A DNA stretch of 64,000 nucleotides from Prorocentrum cordatum (lineage: Eukaryota; Sar; Dinophyceae; Prorocentrales; Prorocentraceae): positions 97,127 to 161,126 of the forward strand of contig CAUYUJ010020164.1 of NCBI GenBank assembly GCA_963575745.1, in the 5' to 3' direction. How positions within the stretch are numbered: the stretch's first letter is position 1; every line of letters begins with the position of its first letter. The notes beneath the pieces were generated by a model. It saw nothing but the letters and a program-made list of their open reading frames with translations. It did not search any database and was not told the DNA's origin. Position numbers and translations under genes: made by a program. Below are positions 10,348 to 21,845 of the stretch, one piece after another.

Positions 10348-13300
10348 TTTTTGCTTGGCTCGGAGCCCACAGGGAACAGAGGAGTCCCCGCTGAGGATTC
10401 AGGTCCGCAGCAGAGGAGCAGGTGCTCAACACCTTCAGCGAGGCGCTTGCTGGCCAAAAGCTCAGCTTGACAGACAGTGCAGGAGGCCGGGATGGCGGCA
10501 GCCTCGGCGGCTATGTTGCACAGCCAAACGCCATGGCATAGATCGAGAGCAGGGCGAGGGAGCACAAATATGTCAATGACCCAGCCTATATCAACACCGT
10601 GGGAGGAGCGGCCACCATCGAAGTAGCCACGAATCCCTTTAATCTGTTCCCGTCTGATAGTGCGAATACGCGGGTCGAGAGTGTAGTGCGACTGGCCCGC
10701 TCGGGCCTTCCATGTTTCTGCATCGGCACGCTCATTTCCTTCAAGGTAAAACCACTTCCATGGTTCTAAGCCCCACGACGGCGGTCTAAGCTCAATATCG
10801 CATGTGCAACACAATCGATGGAGAATGTTTTGTATGTGCGTTATCGCGTCACAATACACAGCAGTAGTACACGCATACCTTCCCACAAGCCAATTTACCA
10901 CCACCTGGGAGTCCCCATGGAGCTCAATAGGGATCCCCTTGGCCTCGTAGTTCCACGTGCTGGCATTCTCAAAGTTGAAAGCGAGACGTTTGGCAAAATT
11001 ATAGTTTTTCTCCTGAGGCTTCTCCTCCTCCTCCTGTTGGTCCTTCGATCTCCAGGGCTGGGGTTCAGTAAGTATTACATACTCAAGTATATGTTGCAGC
11101 TTCCACTCCGCAAGCAGAACGTGCGAAACTCCTCCACCCCGCCTGTGTCCAGGATAGCGTATCATACCAGCTTCCCCTCCCACCGCTTCGAAGGGCAATC
11201 CCCAGGGACGGATACCCACAGTTCTTGCACCTTCTCTACGACGGGTATGCAACTGAGCTTGCTGGGAGCCCACACATCGAATGATATCATCCATCTGTTG
11301 TGTCCACGGGCTGGCAGCCTGCATCATAGTGAAACGAGCTTGGAGGACCGGGTCGTCTGCACTCACTCCGACCAGATCTCGGTGATACCACCTACTCTTG
11401 GGCTCAGGCGTATGCTCTGGCGTCGTCGTCGGTGTCGGGTCAGGCCCTGGGGCCATCCTGCCCTTCTTTGTCGCAGCAGCTCTCGACGTTTGCACAATGA
11501 GTTTCCGACGATTGGCGGCAGGGGCAGGTGGCTGGGCTGGCACGGGCAGCGACTCCTGCCGCTCACCCATGAGGTCACCCCTCACGGCGCGAGCGGACTC
11601 AACAATTGTGAACAGCTTTCTCCTCCTCTCCACCGTACCGTCCTCCGTATCTTCAAGAGGGTCGATAGTGAGCCGTGCCTCCGTCAATGTGTCACCGTAC
11701 GATACTGTCCCGTCGTTATCGCCACATCCTTTGTCCAACACCATTGTTGGAATAAGAAAAGCTGGACGGCATTCGGCATCAGGGCTGCCTTGAGCGCCCC
11801 TCGCGCCACGAGGTACATACTCTGAAAAAACTGCGGCCAGCTCTGTGTCACGCTTCCTTCTCCAAACCATCTTGGATAACAATCGCCCCTCGGAAGCATA
11901 GATGGCCTCCAGGGCATTTTTGCCAGCCGTCATCCCTTCCACAGCAAAGAGAAGTCTGCTCCTCACCCGTGAACCATAACGTTGCAATCGTTTCTTCAAC
12001 TTGATGCCCTGACACATATAGTACTTCTTTCCCTGCCAGAATGCCCGCTGTGCAAGAGAGAGGCGGCGAGCTAGATCTTCATGCTGGTGCATAGTATTTC
12101 CAAGAATAGTTCCCAGGATTTCCAACCTATCCGTCACCTGCAAAGTGATCACGACCCGTCGTGTTTTGTCAAAAAACCAACTGATCTCTCGGCGTCCTCT
12201 GGTCACGTGGCTCCCTCCGGAATCGATATTCAATCGGAACTTCCAGTGGATCGGATACGGGATCAACGTAACCAAATCGAATGTTTTGTAAGCTGCTCGG
12301 TTTCCAACGATAGTTTCGCTGATAGAGAGGTACACTGATTTCAGCAATCATGGTGGCCAACTCAGCCTGGCCCCTGGCACACAGGAGGATATTGTCAGCC
12401 CAGGTCGCATGTGTGAGGTGTCGCCCCCCAGCCTGCGCCGTCAACCCCCATTCTGCGGTGCTGCCAACTCAACACAACCGAGCGAAACATGACCACACTT
12501 TCACAAAACCAGACAAGCGGCACCCCGACACTGCCAGTGCGGATGCAACTATCCCAAACAATACCGGCGACATCAACCTGCTGGAAAGAGAGGTCAGCCC
12601 GATTCTGTGCCAGGTCCTCCACAAGGGCATAAACTAACTGAAGCGGGAAACGTAGCTCCACGAGAGAATCCACAACATCCGTAACCTGGACATTGCCGAA
12701 GGCACGATACACATCTAAGCTCGCCATGCGCATACAATAACTATTCCCCCACTCCGCAGCGCGTTGCACTACTCAATTCAAACCGCTAGTGATTTCGTGT
12801 GTCCGTCTCCCAGCAACAAACCCGAAGAGCATGACCTCTGGGGCAACACTCCGTTTGAGATGGTCCACGGTCAACAAGGTGAGACATGTCATGTACCATG
12901 TGGACAAGCAATATGATAACGAAAGAGCACGTGTGTCATCGAATTTACAAGTCTTGGACGACTTAGGCATAAGCTGTATACATATGTGGCGCCATACAGT
13001 GGGTGTGCAATACTCGCGCCTGAACAGCTGCTGGAAACACCGCAACACCTGCAGGCAGCCTGACCATGGGATATGCTTGAGCATAGAGACGCTGATGTTG
13101 TCCTTACCTTCGGCTATGCCAGTGCGCAGACGGGATCTAGCACGCATGAGCACACCGATATCGATGGGCTGGTACTCGTGATCATTCACCTCCTGAAGCC
13201 TCCTCCTCAACTCCTCCAGCGTGCTGTCAGTCCGTGCACGTTCGTTCTCGTCCGCGTACATGCGCAGGCCATGCTCTCTGAGGGCCCTCTCCCACTTGGT

Positions 13301-14645
13301 TGTGTCCAAAGTGTGCTCTTCATCAACCTTGAGCGTCGGTACGTACGATGCTGGACACCAGGACGGAACAAAGACTCCAAGATGTTTCTCCTGAGTTTCC
13401 TCCTTTCACGCCTGTATTTCCCCCTCGCCACCTTGAGCTCCTCCTCCGTACACTGACCACCCCTCCACTTCCTCCTCATCTCCAGGGACTCCTCACGGGC
13501 AGAGACGCACTGCTCAGAAACCTCCGGGGTGAGATCGATATTGCTGGGGGCGTCTCCAATCTGCTCGCAAGGCTGCCTGATCTTCTCGCCTATCTCCGCG
13601 GGTGAGAGACGCGCAGTGCCGCCCCACCCAGTCTGGTCAGTCTAGCTGTCGCCCGATACGAGGGCCGCATCCACCGCAGAACGCAAGAGGGATCTCACGA
13701 TGAGACTCAACCTGCCAACGTGTGTTACGCACAGGACTGTGGTGTACAACCCGACGCGGCAAGACTCGAGCAGGGATACGCAAACGCAGAAGCCCATGAT
13801 CACTCCAGAACTTCGAGGTGGCCCTCCCAGACATTGACGCCGCACCAGGCTGGGGCCAGGAGACAGAGACCTCTGGAGCACCCCAAGTGGGAGGTACACA
13901 TATGTAATCGTAGACGTGCGAAAATCGCTGGTCCTGTGGTAAATGTCTATGGTGATCCCATTTAGCTGGGCGCCAAGTAGGGAGCCTCTCGGGGTTGAAC
14001 GCGTTTGCCAACTGGAGGCCCAGGGCACCCATGGTGAAGGCCAGGGCCTCACTGAACTCCAAAGCGAACTCCTTAGATCTCCTGAGAAATCCGCCATCCC
14101 CCGAGCGAGGGACACTGGGCAAGACTACAACACTAGGGCCCGAGACGGCCAGAGACTTATGGGACACGAGAGGCTCAACCTCCACATTAGCATCGGTTCC
14201 TATAACAACATCCTGGATGCGAAACTGCTTCTTAAAACGGGCAACGTTGAGTGCGACACCCCTAAGCACATCATGATAGACATTAAGCGTGCGCAAGAAA
14301 CTGTTCACGAGACTTACCATGCAAATATGGATGAGGGGGATAGAGGGAGAGAAAGATCACATTCGAGCACACCACGGCGACCCAACGGTCACCTTTGACC
14401 TCACGCTGGACATCACCCTTCCAGCACCCTCTGAGGCCAACAGCTGCTCTTTTGCATAACGAGCGCCACAGGTTCCAACCATACTCCTGCGGCACACATT
14501 CAGAAACAAACTGACACTCCTGGAGGAGTAGCACATTGCTTGAATTGAAGATCTGAGCAAAGACCTCGTGGCATTGATCCGACCCTAGCAAGCGAATATT
14601 CCAGCTGACAATCGAGCGATCGACTTCGGCCAGTGTTTCGTGCCA
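10338..14645 (-). pseudogene. LINE-A ORF2 (endonuclease, RT, permuted RNase H), broken
   Basis: The endonuclease starts near 14,640 with IVSWNIR and LLLQECQ, then GTDANVEV and SDHGLLRL in 13637-14320: the N, E, D and SDH motifs of APE-type nucleases. RT follows: GKDNISVSML (12773-13309), catalytic motif A ASLDVYRAFGNV (12395-12769), motif B RTGSVGVP, motif C WADN at 12391-12402. The C-terminal open frame (10338-12347) holds the RT thumb (ILGTILG, RAFW) and the RNase H-like domain. Frames change near 14.3, 13.6, 13.3, 12.42 and 12.3 kb, and there is an in-frame TGA at 12773-12775. The last frame uses a TGA supplied by the target hairpin (GGTTGACGG). Confidence 0.85.
10413..10940 (-). other. 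Permuted RNase H-like domain of LINE-A
   Basis: Within the 669-codon frame ending at 10338, the order is HGDSQVVVNW (Asp479), GNERADAE (Asp542), YFDGGRSSHGVDIGWVID (Asp577), then CQAELLASKRL (Glu629). In ordinary RNase H the DG...G strand and the Glu helix come first. The two halves here are swapped. The GDS-to-AD spacing (63) is close to that between Asp70 and Asp134 of E. coli RNase HI (64). Confidence 0.7.
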
Positions 14646-14689
14646 CCTGCCAGGGCACCGTCAACTGATGAGATCCCCCTTGAAATGAC

Positions 14690-15776
14690 CGAGGTGGAAG
14701 CCTGGGTCGATCTTCCGAATCATCTCCTCATCGATCTTCCACGGCGCAGGACGGTTCGGCATAGAAGAAGCAATGCACTCTCCCATGTGTGCATCACGCC
14801 CATATGTACGTTACTGGGGGCCCATACTTTTCCACCTTGATAATCGGCCGAGGATTGGAACGATCGTTGTAGAACACCGCTTTGAGTTTTTCAGCCGCTG
14901 TGATATGCGGTTCCTGCCGCGGCGATGCTTTGATGTGTGACCGCGACTCTTTCCTCACAGACAAACTTGTAATTCATCGCATCGCCTGGATCGTCGAAAA
15001 CGGACTTCAGCTCAAAACACTGGAGGAAGAGCTTTCTGGATTCCCACATCATGTCTTTCGTCGCCGTATGTTTAAGTACATCTTCAATTGATAGCATCCC
15101 ATGGGGTTCCTACTGTTCTCCTCATTCGTCTTGATCTCATCCACATGGTTGAGACAATCCGCTCTCCTGAACAAGGATGCCAGGAGGCGCTGTGCCACCG
15201 CACTGGGGATCAAGGCCTTCGATAATATGTTGAGCTCCCCGTCCGATGTACGCGCCCATCCTCCGATGGTGATCAAGGTGGGCTGGAAGGTTGGCCGAGG
15301 ATTCTGATATCCAAAAACTCCCCTCGGACTCCTGAAAACCCAAAGTTGCCTGATCCAGATCCTGAGACCGACGCAACGGTTGACGCATCAGCGTTCGTCT
15401 TTTTCTGAAGGGCATCGATCTGTCTCTGCTGGGACTGCATGGAGGCACGCACGGTGGAAAGCTCACTGGAGTGCCCCCGCAACTGATCTTTCAGCGGAGC
15501 AACCTGACTCGCAATGACCGTCTCAATGTGTTTCTTTTGTCCATCAAACTTGGCATCAAGCAGTCTGGCCAGTGCCGTTAACTCACGCGGCTCATGACGC
15601 CGGCGTTTCGACTCGGCATCGGCCATCACAAGGTCCTGCACACGAACCCCTGAGGGTCTAGCCCCATCCAACGCTCTAGTGAAGTTATCCTGAATCCCGT
15701 CTTCAGCGCCCATTTCCCCGTCATCGCCCACACTGACAATGTGATCTGCGAGAGAAGCAACAAATACGGATAGCAC
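14690..15776 (-). pseudogene. LINE-A ORF1 protein, frameshifted
   Basis: The first part (15273-15776) has a bipartite basic stretch (ESKRRRHEPREL) and a helical, coiled-coil-like region rich in Gln/Lys (KFDGQKKHIETVIAS, QSQQRQIDALQKK). After a frame change near 15,290 it continues with ITIGGWAR, the conserved GW motif also seen in LINE-B and C. A further piece (KDMMWESRKL) and PPVTYIWA near 14,830 match LINE-B residues around MWEIRNSW and PPVSYVWGYP. By analogy with other LINE ORF1 proteins it would bind element RNA as a trimer; this is inference. At least two frame changes break it. Confidence 0.7.
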
Positions 15777-16128
15777 TGCCGAGAGGAGACGGGAAAGGAG
15801 AAGAAATCACCACAATCAAAACAATGATATGCACTCTATAAAGTGCCCCGAGCTCACTACACACCACGACTGATCGAAACTGGCACCCTCAAAGAACACA
15901 AAGCAACACAGCTGACCTGAGACTCAATCTGATACTAAAGTACACAGAGCCTGCAAGCTGACCTGGAAGCGCCCGTCGATGGGGCACTTGTCGCAGCTGC
16001 GCGACAAATATGGCACGGCCCCCCGTCCGCGCACGGCCGTCCCGCGGCAACCTGGCTATAACAGCTTGAACCGCACGAAGAAACTGCATGCCCCCGACGG
16101 CACCCAAGGCCACCCGAAGGCAACCTTG

Positions 16129-16238
16129 GTTTTGAGTTTGAGTCAGGGCGCGGACAGCTGTGACAGCTGAGCCCTAAGACTCCCAAACGGAGCACAGGGT
16201 AGCTAGAGAGGGCATCTCTTATCATCACACTGCCGATC
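16129..16238 (-). mobile_element. 5'-truncated LINE-B tail nested beside LINE-A
   Basis: About 110 bp matching the 3' UTR of LINE-B (TTTTGAGTTTGAGTCAGGGC, GACAGCTGTGACAGCTGAGC). It sits between two CAACCTTGG copies, so it is a separate insertion into the same target. Confidence 0.85.
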
Positions 16239-17375
16239 CAACCTTGGTTACCGCCGGGAACTCGCAGAGCTTCCTCGATATACATGCATAGAATGCGGGC
16301 GCGGCATTCTCGCATTCCGCGCGCGAGGGCGCGGTTTCATGGAGGAAGACCTGGAGGAAAAGAAGGAGTGAGGAGGATAAGGAAATAGAAGAGGCTGAGG
16401 AAGAGGAGGAGGAGGAGGAAAAGGAGCAGGCGGAGGAGAAGGAGGGGGAGGGAACGGAGGATGACGAGCAGGAGGGGGAAGGGTCGAGAGGGAGGACAGG
16501 GACGATGATGACCATGAAGAGATGGAAGATGAAGAGAGAAGGAGGAAGAAGGAGCAGACGGAGGAGAAGGGGGAGAAGGAAGAGGACGAGGAGGAGTACG
16601 AATAATTCTTGTGATTCCAGCTCTGGTAGCGGACCGATTACAAACATGTAGATGCTTGCAACGAACGCCCCTAATGATATTCGTTCAATTGCTGCGCCGA
16701 ACAGATCTAATCTCATCTGCAGCTCGACCTACATCAAGGAAGGCGTCGTCATCTCTGAAAAAAAAATGCGAATAGTTTGTTCTTTCCAACTCTGGAAGCA
16801 GACCGAGTTCGAGAATCTAGATACTTGAGAATACCGCATCTGATGATTTCATGTCATTGCTGTGCCGGAGAGCTCTGTAGCTCATCTGCAGCTCGAGTTT
16901 TCTCACGAATGTCGTCATAATCTCTCAAGAATTAGCAGCGCACGAATAGATGTTCGAACCCTGTTCTGGTAGCAGACCGAGTTCGGGCCTCTAGATACTC
17001 GAGACAAGCGCTTCGGATGATTCCTTTCGATGCATCTGCCAAAGTGCTCTGTGGCGCATCTCCATGTGCCAAACTGCTCTGTAGCGCATCTCCATGTGCC
17101 AACTGCGCCCAGCTTCGCCGCTAATGCTCTGAGGGAAGATTAACGAGTCATGAGACGCGCGTCCCAGCAGGGCTCTCGCCCGAAACACCCCCACTCTAGA
17201 TAGTTACTCTCCTGAGTGACTCGTAGAGCTTCCCTCGAAGCAAGGCGGCGAGGCCAGAGAGTAATACCTCGTAAACTCTTCGGCATCGATGAGCTAGAGG
17301 AATTCCGGCGCCGGGTGGTGCTAGTTCGCCCACCCGGCCCGGACGAACAACGCGGTGACCTGGCGTCGATCGAAG
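16239..17375 (+). repeat. Cassette: hairpin right half, L module, satellite
   Basis: 16239-16271 completes the hairpin split by LINE-A. 16275-16350 is the L module, with GAATGCGGGCGCGGC, CGCATTCCGCGCGCGAGGG and GCGGTTTCATGGAGGA. A purine tract runs to about 16,605. About three satellite monomers follow at 16,610-17,110 (AGCAGACCGAGTTCG, TCTAGATACTTGAGA). 17,110-17,375 is a mixed tail containing GACTCGTAGAGCTTCC and GGAATTCCGGCGC. Confidence 0.75.
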
Positions 17376-17407
17376 ACTGGGGGCCAGCGGCAAACCGTCT
17401 GCCTCGG
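17376..17407 (+). repeat. Hairpin element, left half (split by LINE-B)
   Basis: ACTGGGGGCCAGCGGCAAACC then GTCTGCCTCGG, a diverged hairpin arm and loop. The same CTGCCTCGG variant reappears at 23,788, on the far side of the LINE-B complex. Confidence 0.75.
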
Positions 17408-17663
17408 TTTTTGAGTTTGAGTCAGGGCGCGGACAGCTGTGTCAGCTGAACCCTAAGACTCCCAAACGGAGCACAGGGTAGCAAGTGCAAGCATCTCTTA
17501 TCTTCACACTGCCGAGCCGCGGAGGCATAGGCATCGGAATAGGATGCAGAGAGAAAGAAAAGCATCTCTTATCTTCACACTGCCGAGCCACGGAGGCGTA
17601 GGCATAGAAATAAGATGCATGATTATTAGAGTGAAAAGCAAATCCGAGCAAAGATGAAATGAT

Positions 17664-20600
17664 TCAGCTGCTCGGATGAACGAGGCTACCCAAAATGTGT
17701 TCCACGGCCATACAGAGCCGTTGTGCTGCAATCATCTCACAGAACATGACAGAAGCAGAGGCATCAAGTGAGAAAGCTTCCTCCGCCACCAACTGCCACG
17801 TCCCGTGTACACACAAGTCTATACACCATCCTGCAGCACATCCCTCCACAGAGCGACCTCCGTCGAAGAATCCACGGAGGCCGTCTAGTTTTGTTTTACT
17901 CGCATGTTCAGTAAGAGAGGTATGGAACGTAACGTAACTATTTCTGGTTCTGGCCAACCATTTCAGCCTGTCAGCTCTTTCGTTTCCTTCGCGATAGATC
18001 CACTTGAACATATTGTGGCCCCAACTCGGAGGCCTCATACCATACAACACAGAGATATGCTCCAGCCTGTTTTGAATGTCGCCGAGAGTGTGCTTGTAGA
18101 TAATATTGGATGTTGCCCAGAGACCGTTAATCCAATTCACCCCTGTGGAGGAGTCACCAACCAATTCCATCGGTATCGAATCCCGAGGCTCCGCATTCCA
18201 CTCCGATGCATGTTCATTAATGTACGCAAGTCGTTTCGCCTTCTTCTCCTCCTTCTTCCTTTGCTGCTCCTCCGTCTTCTCCCTCTCCTCCTCCTCCCTA
18301 ACATACCCCGCAGGTTGTGCATGTTTGAAATAACAGTACCCCCATGCCTCCTCCATGTTAGTAACTTCCAGTGCCCGCCTCAGAAATTCTTCCCACCCCT
18401 GACGTGAAAAGGATAACGTGTGATACCAATCCTTCCCTGATACCAACTAGAAAATGTAATGGAAGTTTCTCAACGCCAGCGGTCTCCCCCCCTCATGTCG
18501 ACGTGTCATTAATGGGCGATCTTCACAAGGCAATGATGCAATGAAGGCCTGCCGTCGGTAAGTCCACTCCCCCGACCATGCAAAGATACATTCTCTAGCC
18601 TGCATATGCGAGTCCCCTGTGCTACGATGATGGGGTGGAGCCACGCGTCGCCGCTTGTTTGCAGCGATTTCCTGCGACGGGAGCTCAACAGAGGAACGCT
18701 TCTGCGACAGGGAATCCTGAGCAACAGCAGGGCAATGGGATGTCTTTGCACGCTTATGCATTTGGGAAATCAGATTGCGCCGATGCGCAGGTACTTGTGT
18801 CTGAGAACAACCAGGGAGCTCAAAGGAATCCACTGCATGCATCGTCTCACACGCACCAGGATGACTTCCCATTGATGCCGAGCTCACAATATCTGGTAAC
18901 ACGTACATGGGTTCGTCCTGACGTTGTCTCTTGGCCGGCGGTGGCTCACATGCAGCGAAGACGTTGGGGCCAAGCTTCCCTGAAGAATCAAATGTACCTG
19001 GAGGAATATGTGCGGGTGTTGGGTTCAGGCGTCTCACAGCAAACGTACAATCCTGAGCCCACTGCCACCGACGAAAACAGAATAGTTGCACAAGAGACGG
19101 TCGTCCCAGTTCCAGGGGCATACGCCGCCCACGTTGATACAAGTTACAGTAGTATAGACTCCAATCCATGTTGGCAGGTTTCGGGCGTCGTACCATGGAA
19201 CACAATATTTTACCTTCCCACGTGTGCAACTGTTTCAAGGTGTGATGGTCCGCTGGCATGCCTTCGGCGCCATATAGTACAAAGCTACGCAACCTAGATT
19301 CATAATGCTTGATTTTCTTTTGAAAAGGTACAGCACGATTCGTACAAAACTTGCGGAACTGATTAAATCGCTTCCAACCCCGAGCCAATTTCCAAGCCAC
19401 ATCATGGTGCTTGTCAATCTTGGTCGTGACAAGGCAACCCAGGCACTCCATTTCAGAGCATCGCGGAAGACACAGGGCACCGAGATCGTTCACGTGGACA
19501 ACGAGGTTCCCCGACGAGGCACCTTCAGAGTCCTCCCCAAGAGCAAGATAGTGTAGTGAGGAACCTTTCCATATGAAACCGTGCGTACAAAGCTGAGCCG
19601 AGAAGGCCCCACCATACGTGCGAGCTCAGCCTTGGATTTCGAGAAAAGCAAAATGTTATCGGCCCAGAGTGCGTGAGTAAGATACCTCCCACCAGCCTCC
19701 TCCCCCAATTCCTCCTCCCAATTCAGTACAATCTTATCCCACATGAGTAGAGTCATACACTTCCACAGGAAGGGGGGCCTCCACACTGCCAGTACGCACA
19801 CATACGTCCCAGGGAATACCCGTCGCCGTGGAGTCCTGGAAGGTAAAGTCCGCTGTGTCCAGGATACTGGGAGCAAGCAACGCCAACGCAAGGTCATTAG
19901 GAAACCCAGGGATGGCATCCAAGGCCCGACTGGCCTTCTCGACTGTGACGTTATCAAAAGCAGTCTGCACATCTAGTGCCGCGAGGTGCAGGGTCTCATC
20001 TTTCCCCCACTCCAATGCGTGCGTAGTGACGTGCTTAAGCATGGCGGTGATCTCGTGCGTGCGTCTTCCCTTGCAAAATCCGTAAGTATGTAGATATTGT
20101 GGAACTCTTTTTAGATAACCTTCAGCAATCTCAACCAAACATGAAGTATACCATTTGCTTAGGCTGCTAAGTAGGACGAGAGCTCGAGTATCAGACAACT
20201 TAGTGATACCTTTTAGCTTTCGGCATCATCACCACAAGCAACTCAGACCAAATCCGAGGAGTAGGGTACCGTTGAAGATAGAGGTCCTGGAATAACCGAA
20301 GAATATGACGCAAGCCTACCCACGTGATACGTTTCAACATAGAAAGGGGAAACTCCATCCTTACCCACCGCCTTACCACACTTTAAGCGTGATCGTGCCT
20401 GCAACAATACGGACATGGAAATGGGGGAGACGGCCTGAGAGTTCGTGTCCTGCAAGCTCCTCCTCCTCCTCCTCTCTTCAATGCACGCCACGTTTCGTAT
20501 CCCTTGCGCAGCACAGTGGTACTTGCTGAATCCGTGAGCATAGAGCGCCTTTTCCCACAACTCCCTATCCTCCGTGAGCACATTGTCATAGCTCAATTTG

Positions 20601-21827
20601 TCCACCACCGTCCGAGTGAGCTTCCCGTCACGATGTTCATATTCGAGTCGACGACGAGGTGTGTGCACGCACCTCCTTCCTTCTCTCCTTCTTAACCCTC
20701 ATGGGCTCCTCCTCTTCCCCTCCTTCACGACGCAGTCGGCGATATTCAACGTGAAGTTCTTTGTGACGATCAGTCTTTTTGGGGATCTGCATTTTCTTTG
20801 GGGCATTGGTGTATGACTCCTTGTCCTGCGTACATGCATCCAAGCTAACAGGAGCCAATTCATCCGGGCAGAGGCCTGGTGGGTAACGAGCTGCAGCATG
20901 CAAACGACGATCAAGGTTAGCCGAAACTTTCAACTCCGAGGCCTCCTCGCAGCACCAATGAGTAAACGTCTGCCGTGGTTTCGTTCTCCAACGTCGAGCC
21001 GGAGCGGCCGATTCGGGGACAAGCAAGGTGAGCAGGGCATGGTCCGACAAGCGGGTCTTTCTGGGGTCCACGGAGCCCTGGAGTGTAGGCCTCAACCACG
21101 ACACCTCCCACTGAGGCCTTCCCCAGGAGCTCGGAATACACAGATAATCAAGAACATTGTCCTCCTCCTCCGCCTCCTCCTTGGCCTTCCAGGTCGTACG
21201 ACGAGTCCCAAAAGAGTTTGAGAAAACCAAACCGTAATGCCACATACATTCACAGAGCTCGTCACACATGTACTGTTGCATCCTCCTCCTACCCTGCTGG
21301 AAACCTCCACGCCCACCTCCTCCTGCATTGCCCCCTTCTTTAAATCTCTCACACTGAACTGCAGAACCAGTCAGAGCAACATCTCCAAAGACCGTGTCAG
21401 GCAGGAGCTCAACGTTGGCATCCATCCCGATCAGCAAGTCCCACCCTTCCTTGGGAAACCTGACTCGGAGCGTATCCAAACCCTTTCGAAACGACTGCAA
21501 CGTTTGTGTGAATAAGATGTTGTGATCCCCTTTTTTCGGCGCATGTGATAAGTACAAGCTGGCAACAATCAACGACTGAAACACGAGAATGACATAACGA
21601 TTACCCCTGATGCATTCACGTATGGAGGCTCTCCACACCCTCTTGTAGAGAACCCCCGCCTTCCCATCATTTGAAAGAGTTACAGTGAAACCATGTTCAG
21701 AGCACCTACCAACTCCAAGGTTCTGGCACTCCTGCAAAGCGAGAACTTCCGAATTCAAGGTTTTGATCTGAGCAAGCAAGTCGTGGCTGTTGATCCAGCC
21801 ACAGCGCCTCACGTTATACGTGCCCAC
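17664..21827 (-). pseudogene. LINE-B ORF2 (endonuclease, RT, permuted RNase H), broken
   Basis: The endonuclease (20637-21827) is intact in frame: TYNVRRCG, LALQECQ, LIGMDANVEL, SNSFGTRRTTW, NVLDYLCIP and RLSDHALL, the ordered APE-type motifs. RT: GKAVGKDGVSPF (20243-20668), motif A AALDVQTAFDNV (19734-20198), motif B VRTGSVEAP, motif C WADN at 19655-19666. The frame 18447-19493 covers the thumb and a low-similarity linker. It is separated from the RNase H frame (17664-18446) by one in-frame TAG at 18447-18449, where LINE-C has Glu (PFELVGGKYWYH against IF*LVSGKDWYH). Frame shifts lie near 20.65, 20.23, 19.76 and 19.49 kb. Confidence 0.85.
17682..18185 (-). other. Permuted RNase H-like domain of LINE-B
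   Basis: In the 260-codon frame from 18446, the order is LVGDSSTGVNW (Asp98), REGNERADRLKW (Asp159), FFDGGRSVEGCAAGWCID (Asp195), then MFCEMIAAQRL (Glu237). GNERAD closely resembles the NERCD of E. coli RNase HI. The His loop that normally precedes it is absent. Confidence 0.7.
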
Positions 21828-21845
21828 GATGGCGCCATGGCACCC

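Larger units (their letters stand above)
10348..16120 (-). mobile_element. LINE-A, near full-length non-LTR retrotransposon
   Basis: Minus-strand LINE of about 5.8 kb. In order from its 5' end (~16.1 kb) it holds a 5' UTR, ORF1, then ORF2 with APE-type endonuclease, reverse transcriptase and a permuted RNase H-like end. The 3' end is a short CAAAAA tail at the loop of a hairpin element. CAACCTTGG flanks it on both sides (10339-10347 and 16121-16129). Several frame changes and a stop mean it is no longer autonomous. Its proteins differ widely from those of LINE-B, C and D, so this is a separate lineage, not a recent copy. Confidence 0.9.

Noticed and set aside
10818-11825. 335-codon plus-strand frame
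   Set aside because: It lies antisense to LINE-A ORF2, whose minus-strand frame has recognisable RT thumb and RNase H motifs.
17664-19493. Stop-codon reassignment (TAG as sense)
   Set aside because: Only one such codon, and other stop types interrupt neighbouring LINE frames too. Ordinary decay is simpler.
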